From: an uncultured Prevotellaceae bacterium
GTDB taxonomy: Bacteria > Bacteroidota > Bacteroidia > Bacteroidales > Bacteroidaceae
Assembly: GCA_946403615.1 (NCBI GenBank)
Contig: CAMJAO010000032.1
Location: 1-12,948 of the forward strand
Length of the DNA stretch: 12,948 nt
Direction: 5' to 3'
The notes below the pieces were generated by a model, which made no database searches, was not told the origin of the DNA, and was given only the letters and a program-made list of their open reading frames with translations. Positions 6,733-12,948 of the stretch are shown here, piece after piece (within the stretch, counting starts at the first letter, position 1; each line of letters opens with the position of its first letter). The position numbers were made by a program, and so were the translations under genes.

Positions 6733-8781
6733 ATGAAACAATTAGTCACACTTCTCGTATTTCTGATGGTCGCTAGCAATTTGACAGCACAAACCATCAT
6801 ATCCGGTACCATCTCCGACGGTAAAGAACCCCTTGCCGGAGCCAACGTATTTATAATAGGTACCATCGACGGATGCCTGACCGATTCGGTCGGACGGTTC
6901 TCCTTCTCTACTTCGAAGACCGGAGAGGTAACCCTCAAGGCCTCGTTCATCGGTTTTGACGATTACACACTGAGTGGCGATGCCGCCCAGTTGACCGGTC
7001 TCACTATCAAGATGCGCGAGCGGGCCACCACCCTCAATGAAGTGGTGGTGACGGCCAGCACCTTCAGTTTCGGCAAGAACGAGAGCTTCCGCACGATGGA
7101 CGCGCTCGACGTGGTGTTGACCGGCAACTCGTGTGGCGACATCGTGGCGGCATTGCAGACACTGCCTGGCACCCAAATGGTTGGCGAAAGCGGCAAACTC
7201 TATGTGCGCGGTGGCGAGAGCGAGGAGTGTCAAACGTTTGTCAACGGGATGCACGTGTTGGTACCCTACAGCACCAATACGGAGAACACCGCCGTTCGCG
7301 GCCGTTTCTCACCCTTTCTCTTCAAAGGCATCAATTTCTCGCTGGGCGGTTACAGCGGTGAATACGGGCAGGCGCTGTCGTCGGTGCTGCCTATGGAGAC
7401 CACTGATGCCGCCACGAGCGACAAATTCGGTGTGAGCGCGTCGCTGCTCGACTGGAATGTCGGCGGCACCAAGGCTTTCCGCAACAGTTCATTGTCGTTC
7501 AATGCCGCACTGACCAGCATGGGCCTCTACAACCGACTGTTTACCGAACGACACGACTACTCACGCCCTTACCGCAAGCTCTCGGGCGAGGCACAATACA
7601 AGAAGGAGTTCAGCGCGTCGAGTGTCCTGAAATCCTATGTGGGCTATGATCTGACATCTGTGGGACAGCGCATTGACGGACGCGACCTCTCTCTCAAAGA
7701 GCATAACATCTACGCCAACGTCACGCACAAAGGCGCGATAGGACACGGTTTCACGCTCTTCACGGGCATTGCCAACTCATCTGTCTTCACCGACATAGAC
7801 GATGCGCAGGCCTTGGGCGACCATTATCACAATTTCCGCAATGAGGTGCATCTGAAAGCGGATGTCCGCAAGGTCTGTTCCGACGTGTTGAAGATGTCGG
7901 CGGGCGTGGAAGATTATATCCGCAACAGCAGCATGCGCTACGACGACTATCAGTATCACTTGGACTACAACATTCTGGCGGCTCACGTCGATATGCAATG
8001 GCGAATGGTGCCGCGCCTGTTTCTGAATATGTCGGCACGCGCTGAAATGGCACAGACCGACTGGATGCTGATGCCGAGGGCGACCCTCACTTACATCCCG
8101 ACCAAGCGTCTGCAGTTCTCGCTGGTGGCAGGCCGTTACAGTCAGACCGCCGAAGACGACTATCTGGCACAAAGCCACAACACACTGGGACAAAGCACCG
8201 CCGACCACGCCATCCTCTCAATGCAGTACAAGAGCGACGCCACACTGCTGCGTATCGAGCCCTATTGGAAGAAATACCACCGGCTGCCGCTGTTGGTCGA
8301 CGGCATGTATCAACCTAACGGACATGGCTCGAGCCGGGGCGTGGATGTGTTCCTCGAGGATCATTCGCTCATCAAGGGACTCACCACCACCCTCTCCTAC
8401 TCGTTCAACGACTCTAAACGGCTCTATCTGGATTATACAGAGGAGCGGACACCCGACTACGCCTCGCGCCACAACCTACGCGTGACCGCCAAATACGGCA
8501 TCGGCAAATTCATTGTCGGCATGGCGGAGTCTTATGCCAGCGGGCGACAGTTCCCCACGGGAAAGACCCCTCACTACAACAGCGTGGATGTGAATCTGAC
8601 ATACCTGCTGAGCCCGAAGGTCATCATCTATTCCTCATTCAACAATATCTTCGGCCGCACCAATATCTTCCGTTTCGACAAGACCGGGAGCCCCGTCGTG
8701 CCATCACGCGACAGTTTTTTCTACATCGGAGTATTTATTTCACTTAAAAACAATAAAGCATATGACATTTCAAACTTTTAA
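6733..8781 (+). CDS. TonB-dependent outer-membrane receptor
   Basis: 682 residues from the ATG at 6733. Upstream in-frame codons start only at TTG and overlap the promoter. Signal peptide MKQLVTLLVFLMVASNLTA, then a carboxypeptidase-regulatory-like domain (about residues 22-95: GTISDGKEPLAGANVFI, DSVGRFSFST, ASFIGFDDY). The segment LNEVVVTAS (about 101-109) is the usual Bacteroidota TonB box. A plug domain follows (about 120-215: ALQTLPGTQM, LYVRGGESEECQTFVNG, FSLGGYSGEYGQALSSVL), then a beta-barrel to the end. The last barrel strand (FFYIGVFISL) is followed by about 11 extra residues that run into the next gene. No SusD partner follows, so this is not a standard polysaccharide-utilisation pair. 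The ligand is not readable from sequence. The gene is likely controlled by the divergent LytTR protein. Confidence 0.92.
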   Translation: MKQLVTLLVFLMVASNLTAQTIISGTISDGKEPLAGANVFIIGTIDGCLTDSVGRFSFSTSKTGEVTLKASFIGFDDYTLSGDAAQLTGLTIKMRERATTLNEVVVTASTFSFGKNESFRTMDALDVVLTGNSCGDIVAALQTLPGTQMVGESGKLYVRGGESEECQTFVNGMHVLVPYSTNTENTAVRGRFSPFLFKGINFSLGGYSGEYGQALSSVLPMETTDAATSDKFGVSASLLDWNVGGTKAFRNSSLSFNAALTSMGLYNRLFTERHDYSRPYRKLSGEAQYKKEFSASSVLKSYVGYDLTSVGQRIDGRDLSLKEHNIYANVTHKGAIGHGFTLFTGIANSSVFTDIDDAQALGDHYHNFRNEVHLKADVRKVCSDVLKMSAGVEDYIRNSSMRYDDYQYHLDYNILAAHVDMQWRMVPRLFLNMSARAEMAQTDWMLMPRATLTYIPTKRLQFSLVAGRYSQTAEDDYLAQSHNTLGQSTADHAILSMQYKSDATLLRIEPYWKKYHRLPLLVDGMYQPNGHGSSRGVDVFLEDHSLIKGLTTTLSYSFNDSKRLYLDYTEERTPDYASRHNLRVTAKYGIGKFIVGMAESYASGRQFPTGKTPHYNSVDVNLTYLLSPKVIIYSSFNNIFGRTNIFRFDKTGSPVVPSRDSFFYIGVFISLKNNKAYDISNF

Positions 8782-9289
8782 ACACCGTGTGTTAGCCATT
8801 GCCATCTTCATGACGGCATCAGTGAGTATTTTTGCCCAAGAAGCAACCATGCAGTCGCTTATCGGCCAGTCGTTGTCAAAGATACAACCGTCTGAGCCTG
8901 AGACATTTCTCAATTGCATAGCAGAGATGAAACGCATCGATGCCATGTTTCCCGACCGTAGCGAACCGAAATATCAGGTGGCGCTGCAAAGCCTCAACTA
9001 TTCGGTGATGAACCCCCAATCGAAGCAGACGGAAAACGTGATGGCCGAGGCCGAACAAATCATCAGCAAAATGGAGCAGGCAGGAAACGCCGACCCGTCG
9101 GACCTCTGCACCCTGCGCGGTTTCTTTTATATGGTGCGCATCGTGCAAAATCCCGCCCAAAACGGCCAGCGTTATTACATGGACGTGATGGAAAACTTCG
9201 AGAAAGCCTTGAAAATCAACCCCGATAACCAATTGGCCAAAGACCTCCAAGACAAATTCTTCGAGGGGATGAGACAGGCGACAGAATGA
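8762..9289 (+). CDS. Small exported helical-repeat (TPR-like) protein
   Basis: 175 residues. A signal peptide is visible (KHRVLAIAIFMTASVSIFA, cleavage before QEA), so it is periplasmic or membrane-attached. The mature part is almost entirely helical. Near the C-terminus, YYMDVMENFEKALKINPDNQLAKDLQDKF matches a tetratricopeptide-type helix pair, and earlier helices (ETFLNCIAEMKRIDAMFPDRSEPKY, AEAEQIISKMEQAG) fit the same class. The start codon lies 20 bases inside the end of the receptor gene, so the two are translationally coupled in one operon. The likely role is an accessory protein of that receptor, for example a periplasmic adaptor, but this is inferred from position only. Confidence 0.75.
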   Translation: MTFQTFKHRVLAIAIFMTASVSIFAQEATMQSLIGQSLSKIQPSEPETFLNCIAEMKRIDAMFPDRSEPKYQVALQSLNYSVMNPQSKQTENVMAEAEQIISKMEQAGNADPSDLCTLRGFFYMVRIVQNPAQNGQRYYMDVMENFEKALKINPDNQLAKDLQDKFFEGMRQATE

Positions 9290-9307
9290 TAAGTACCTCT
9301 CGATACG

Positions 9308-9339
9308 CCCTCTTGACTTCTCCGTTTGTCGGAAGAGGG
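9308..9339. repeat. Small inverted repeat downstream of the receptor operon
   Basis: CCCTCTT (9308-9314) pairs with AAGAGGG (9333-9339), with CCG/CGG able to pair inside. It resembles the purine/pyrimidine palindrome ahead of repeat copy E and may be the degenerate outer part of copy D. Confidence 0.4.
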
Positions 9340-9357
9340 AACCCACCGAGGGGAGAG

Positions 9358-9380
9358 AACGGCCTAAGGGCCGTTTTTTT
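9358..9380 (+). terminator. Intrinsic terminator of the TonB receptor operon
   Basis: AACGGCC (9358-9364) and GGCCGTT (9369-9375) form a 7-bp stem with a TAAG loop, followed by seven T residues (9374-9380). It stands about 70 bases after the stop of the helical-repeat gene and forms the head of repeat copy D. Confidence 0.8.
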
Positions 9381-9442
9381 GTGGTTTCATGCTTTCTGGG
9401 TTGTCTTTTGAAAATCAACAGTTTGTCTTAGAAAACAAGAAA
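9358..9442 (+). repeat. Dispersed intergenic repeat, copy D
   Basis: Hairpin AACGGCC/GGCCGTT with T-run, TGTGGTTTCATG, then GGTTGTCTTTTGAAAATC, AACAGTTTGTCTTAGAAAAC. The tail is nearly the same as in copies C and E. Confidence 0.65.
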
Positions 9443-9557
9443 AGAGAAAAATGCGTTTCTCGTCATCACTTCCCAATTAAGAAAATTTAATAGTAATCGA
9501 ACTTAACTGTTTTATGTTTTCAATGTATAATTGTAATAAGACTATATGACAAAAAAC

Positions 9558-11921
9558 ATGAATAAGAAAAACATTATCACCGTACTGCTTGCCATCTTCT
9601 GCATGACAGCTATGGCGAAAGAAAAAAACATCACATGGGAGAATCCAGCTACCGAGTATGGGAGCAATTATGGAGACGGTTATTTCAACCTTGCCCTAGA
9701 TGTTACGAAAGTAGAATTGAAAACAGACGAGACAGTGGTGTATATCACTGCGAAGGTGCGTTCAGACAATAACCATTCATTTCAGTTCGTCGGCGACACT
9801 TACCTGAAGGCTGACGACAGGCGCTACCCCCTTATTTCTGCAGACGGCATAGAACTCAACAAGTTTGTACAGACCAACAAAGACGGCAAGCGTGATATGG
9901 TGTTTCACTTTCGTCCGCTGCCGATGGGCACCAAATCGTTCGACTTCATCGAAGGTGACACTGATGGCGCTTTCCAAATCAAGGGTATCAAACCCGTAGA
10001 AGAACGTTGGAAACAACTGTTTCCATCCTATTGGCGCGATGGGCAGGGTGACTGGAAAATCGCGTTCTTCGATGATTGCGTCATCTACGATTGCAAATTT
10101 TGGAACTATGAACAATGCCAAGTGAACAAAAAGACGGGTGAGGCAGACATCGTGATGCGCAACGGAAAGGATGTGCTGAAGGTGGTGGTAGGCAAGGACA
10201 AGAACGGCCAACGCACGATTCAGATAGGCAATAGGAAGGCTGTATATGAGATGATTACCAGTCGTTTTATGCCCGACTATCCTACGAAGGATACCCGTAC
10301 AGATTTTGTAGATACGGGCAATAAGATTGATACAGTGACTGTGACAGGATGGATTAAAGACATGCCCGAACCGTTGAAGCAGTTAAAGACCTTCGAGTTT
10401 AATTACGGCAATATCTACACAGCCGAACAAGAGTCAGTCCATGCCGATTTGGACGACCAAGGACGATTCACGGTGAAAATTCCTGTATTGAACAGCACGG
10501 AATTCTTCTGCGACTGGAATCGATGCTTCGTTCTCACAATGCTTGAGCCGGGGAAGAACTATTTTCTGCTGTTTGACTACAAGGAAGGCCGGCGCTATTT
10601 CATGGGCGAAGACTGCCGCCTTCAAAACGAGCTGATCAAATATCATTCAAACTGGCAGCCCGCCAGTTTGGAGCCAGGAGAGGATTTTGACCGGTTTATC
10701 GCCTCAGCTGACAGTCAAATCAAGTCACAATACGCAAAAATCGATGCGCTCTGCGAGGCCCACCCGACGCTCTCCACCCGCTTCAACCACTACAGAAAGG
10801 GCTACATCCTCTGGAATCAGGCATGTTTTTTCGGACAGGCTCGTTTCCACACTCAAGATTTCCAACTCACCGACAACGCCCGCAAATATGCTTACGACAC
10901 CTTCTGGACGAAAAAAGAGAAGCCCTACACTTTGTATCGCGACTTTTGCGTATTCTTCCTCAACGATTACTTGGACGACGCCTCACGGGCATACAGCGCG
11001 TCGTTCTTTTATAATCCATCAGACCACTACAAAGAATATGCCTCGAACGATAAGGAACTGGCGATTCTCGAACGTTGGAATAAATGGTTGAACGAGGTGG
11101 CGCCCATCATCGAAGCTGAACCCACCTTGGAGGCACAAGTACACAAATCAGAAGAACTAAATGCCAAGAATAGCGACCTGATAAAGGAAGCGGATAAGAT
11201 TTTGAAAAGTCCTAAAGGCTTAAAGATTATGCACAGCGGGCTTCTCGTCAACACCATAAAAGGACACCTCATGATGCTCGAATCGCTCAACGCCGACCCA
11301 TTCATCAAGAACATCTGGCTCACTCGACAGGCACTACATATTTTTGACTATCAGCGGTCATCATTGCTCCCCTACGCAATGGATACTCTGAAGGCTTTGA
11401 TAGACGACTCTCTCTGCATCGAGAAGATTGAAAAACAAAACGACCACTATCTTGCCATCGAGAACCGTGAGTTTGACAGGCTGGTGCTTAAATCATCAGA
11501 CGACCTCAAGGACATCAGCGAGGGCGAGACATTGATGAAGAAAATCATTGAGCCCTACAAAGGGAAGTTCGTGCTGCTCGACATATGGGGCACATGGTGC
11601 GGTCCATGCAAGGAAGCCCTCTCCCACTCTACCGAGGAGTACGCCAGGTTGAAGGACATTGACATCCAATACCTTTATTTAGCTAACCAAAGTCCACAGG
11701 ACTCTTATGAGAACGTCATCAAGGAGTATAACATTAGCGGGCCAAACGTTGCCCACTACAATCTGCCAGACGAGCAACAAGACGCCATCGAGCGTTATCT
11801 GAACGTCAACAAATTTCCCACCTACATACTCTTCGACCGCAACGGCAACCAATTGGACTTGCAGGTAGATCCGCGAGACCTCGAGGGACTTGCCCATCTA
11901 TTGGAACAGTTGTGTAAATAA
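9558..11921 (+). CDS. Large exported protein with C-terminal TlpA/thioredoxin-like domain
   Basis: 787 residues from the ATG at 9558, which gives a standard signal peptide (MNKKNIITVLLAIFCMTAMA, then KEKN). The ATG at 9546 would add MTKN. The last 130 or so residues are a TlpA/AhpC-type thioredoxin fold: GKFVLLDIWGTWCGPCKEAL contains the CGPC redox motif (Cys681 and Cys684), and the cis-proline is in NKFPTYILFDRNGN (Pro754). It is therefore probably a periplasmic thiol-disulfide oxidoreductase. The approximately 640 residues before it contain a beta-rich N-terminal part (about 25-300), a middle region with strands (FTVKIPVLNSTEFF, EPGKNYFLLFDYKEGRR) that recalls the DUF4369-like segment of related proteins, and a helical stretch (about 365-600) with no motif I recognise. 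Such long TlpA-like proteins are common in Bacteroidota. The gene stands alone, ending before repeat copy E. Confidence 0.85.
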   Translation: MNKKNIITVLLAIFCMTAMAKEKNITWENPATEYGSNYGDGYFNLALDVTKVELKTDETVVYITAKVRSDNNHSFQFVGDTYLKADDRRYPLISADGIELNKFVQTNKDGKRDMVFHFRPLPMGTKSFDFIEGDTDGAFQIKGIKPVEERWKQLFPSYWRDGQGDWKIAFFDDCVIYDCKFWNYEQCQVNKKTGEADIVMRNGKDVLKVVVGKDKNGQRTIQIGNRKAVYEMITSRFMPDYPTKDTRTDFVDTGNKIDTVTVTGWIKDMPEPLKQLKTFEFNYGNIYTAEQESVHADLDDQGRFTVKIPVLNSTEFFCDWNRCFVLTMLEPGKNYFLLFDYKEGRRYFMGEDCRLQNELIKYHSNWQPASLEPGEDFDRFIASADSQIKSQYAKIDALCEAHPTLSTRFNHYRKGYILWNQACFFGQARFHTQDFQLTDNARKYAYDTFWTKKEKPYTLYRDFCVFFLNDYLDDASRAYSASFFYNPSDHYKEYASNDKELAILERWNKWLNEVAPIIEAEPTLEAQVHKSEELNAKNSDLIKEADKILKSPKGLKIMHSGLLVNTIKGHLMMLESLNADPFIKNIWLTRQALHIFDYQRSSLLPYAMDTLKALIDDSLCIEKIEKQNDHYLAIENREFDRLVLKSSDDLKDISEGETLMKKIIEPYKGKFVLLDIWGTWCGPCKEALSHSTEEYARLKDIDIQYLYLANQSPQDSYENVIKEYNISGPNVAHYNLPDEQQDAIERYLNVNKFPTYILFDRNGNQLDLQVDPRDLEGLAHLLEQLCK

Positions 11922-11950
11922 AAACGGAGTCCCCATCTCTATACCTGTTA

Positions 11951-12068
11951 GGAGCCCCCTCTAACTCCCCCGAGGGGGAGAGAACGGGCTAAGGCCGTTT
12001 TTGTGATTTTATCGTCAGTGTTGTCTTTTGATACTCAACAATTTGTCTTAAAAAACAACCTAGACAAC
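11951..12068 (+). repeat. Dispersed intergenic repeat, copy E, with head palindrome
   Basis: Starts with a near-perfect palindrome CTCCCCC (11965-11971)/GGGGGAG (11974-11980). A second hairpin, AACGG...CCGTT around GCTAAGG, runs from 11983 into a T-run ending at 12002, which probably terminates the TlpA-like gene. The tail is GTTGTCTTTTGATACTCAAC, AATTTGTCTTAAAAAACAAC. This is the most complete of the five copies. Confidence 0.65.
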
Positions 12069-12076
12069 AAAAAACA

Positions 12077-12103
12077 CCCCTCCCCCACCTTGGAAAGGAG
12101 GGG
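12077..12103. repeat. C-rich/G-rich inverted repeat
   Basis: CCCCTCC (12077-12083) pairs with GGAGGGG (12097-12103) around a 13-base loop. Palindromes of this C/G-purine type are frequent between Bacteroidota genes. It lies directly after repeat copy E, between the convergent TlpA-like and phosphatase genes, and could stop transcription from either side, though no T-run follows. Confidence 0.5.
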
Positions 12104-12124
12104 AGAGGCTGGCGCCGTTGAGAT

Positions 12125-12154
12125 GATTTATGGAAGATTTATGAGAGATTTATG
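12125..12154. repeat. Three GATTTATG repeats at 11-bp period
   Basis: GATTTATG starts at 12125, 12136 and 12147, three copies on the same helical face. It lies in the convergent spacer, about 30 bases beyond the end of the phosphatase gene. No promoter is next to it, so its meaning is unclear. Confidence 0.5.
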
Positions 12155-12186
12155 TCTGAAATACGGGTTAAGGGCCACATCTCGAA

Positions 12187-12948
12187 CTATTGATGATTTG
12201 GAACTGTCAGAGCCTGAATCAGTGCGGTAAGTTGTTGTGAACTCATGCCGTGAGAGAGCAGATAGTCAGAGAACGCTTTTGCGTAGTCAACGTTGGGCAG
12301 TTGCGCTTCGTCGTTAACGCCGGCATAATACATCAGGCACGTATTGAGTCGCAGCGACACCAATGTGTTGCATAATTCACTGTTATTTGCAGGATTGATC
12401 TGATAATAATTGTCGTAGGTGACCAGATAGTCGGCCACAATCTCCTCATAGGTAGCTCCGCATAATCCCTCAAGCAGAGCGCACACATACCCGGTACGGT
12501 CTTTTCCCTCCATGCAATGCACGACATAGGGAGCCGGATGTGACGGAAGCTCCTTCAGCGCCTCTATCAGGCGGTTGTTGTAGTCGTCGGCCGTAGGGTC
12601 GGCTTTCAGCGGACACAGTATCACATTGCCTCCTTCCCATAGCATACGGCTGTAGGGAGGAATGCCGTAGTCCAACATCTTCTCCTTCGTATCAGCTAGG
12701 TTGAGTACTGTCTTGACCTTTTCACCTTCCAGATAATCCGAAACATAGTAGGCGCGTTTGATGTCATCGCAGAACGGCGAAGAACTGCGGTAGAGTATGC
12801 CGCTTGGAATATTGCCGGCGCTCACTGTGCGTGCATTGGCAAACTCCGAGTCGGAGGAGTTGGGATAGGCATCACGGTCGTTGATATATTTCATGCTCAG
12901 AGCCTTTTGCACATCAATCCTGCCTCCCTTTTCCTTCATCTTGACGAC
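12187..12948 (-). CDS. Protein tyrosine phosphatase (PTP superfamily), N-terminus off the window
   Basis: The reading frame is open to the right edge, so the true start may lie outside; the first ATG inside is at 12939 (250 residues). The signature HCMEGKDRTGYV (coded around 12490-12520) has the CX5R loop of cysteine-dependent phosphatases, in the HCxxGKDRTG form of the Y_phosphatase3 family (PF13350). The upstream segment GNIPSGILYRSSSPFCDD, then VKTVLNLAD, is the usual family N-terminal part, and a helical C-terminal region follows. It should hydrolyse phosphotyrosine or, as in some relatives, phosphoinositides or other phosphoesters. Whether it is cytosolic or exported cannot be judged without the N-terminus. 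It is convergent with the TlpA-like gene. Confidence 0.85.
   Translation of the reverse strand, partial: VVKMKEKGGRIDVQKALSMKYINDRDAYPNSSDSEFANARTVSAGNIPSGILYRSSSPFCDDIKRAYYVSDYLEGEKVKTVLNLADTKEKMLDYGIPPYSRMLWEGGNVILCPLKADPTADDYNNRLIEALKELPSHPAPYVVHCMEGKDRTGYVCALLEGLCGATYEEIVADYLVTYDNYYQINPANNSELCNTLVSLRLNTCLMYYAGVNDEAQLPNVDYAKAFSDYLLSHGMSSQQLTALIQALTVPNHQ

Noticed and set aside
6733..9289. SusC/SusD polysaccharide-utilisation pair
   Set aside because: The second gene is too short and lacks a lipoprotein signal and SusD features; no glycoside hydrolase is present in the window.
8876..9418. 180-codon minus-strand open frame over the helical-repeat gene and its terminator
   Set aside because: It runs through the strong terminator and opposite a gene with a clear signal peptide; no independent support.

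Overview
The window looks like chromosomal DNA from a Gram-negative member of the Bacteroidota, most likely a Prevotella-type gut or oral commensal. The evidence is the set of outer-membrane beta-barrel proteins with Bacteroidota-style TonB-box and carboxypeptidase-regulatory-like N-termini, a FadL/OmpP1-type porin, a long TlpA-like thioredoxin protein, membrane LytTR regulators, and promoters matching the Bacteroidota sigma-factor pattern (TTTG, about 20 bases, TAnnTTTG) instead of the enterobacterial -35/-10. No rRNA, tRNA, CRISPR array, transposase or phage gene was seen.

Layout. At the left edge is the end of a winged-helix regulator (3-164). It is followed by three 11-bp direct repeats, a well-matched promoter and a TonB-receptor-like barrel gene (263-2281). 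A FadL-family channel is on the minus strand (4064-2532). A divergent spacer with a nested hairpin separates it from a secreted DUF4380-like protein (4387-5277). Next is a membrane-anchored LytTR regulator on the minus strand (6357-5533), divergent from a TonB-dependent receptor (6733-8781) whose 3' end overlaps a small exported helical-repeat protein (8762-9289). A long exported protein with a C-terminal TlpA/thioredoxin domain follows (9558-11921). The window closes with the C-terminal part of a protein tyrosine phosphatase on the minus strand (12948-12187).

Most products are exported or sit in the envelope. Two regulator/receptor units stand out because the DNA between regulator and target contains phased direct repeats of the kind such regulators bind. 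These are the winged-helix regulator with its 11-bp repeats and barrel gene, and the LytTR regulator with its 20-bp-period repeats and TonB receptor operon. These pairings are inferences from layout, not demonstrated regulation.

Five of the six longer intergenic spacers carry copies of one A/T-rich repeat of roughly 70-110 bp. It has a GGCC hairpin at one end and a TTGTCTT-rich tail. In several places the hairpin also serves as a convincing intrinsic terminator. At least one copy lies between divergent genes, where no terminator is needed, so the element appears to be a dispersed repeat family in its own right.
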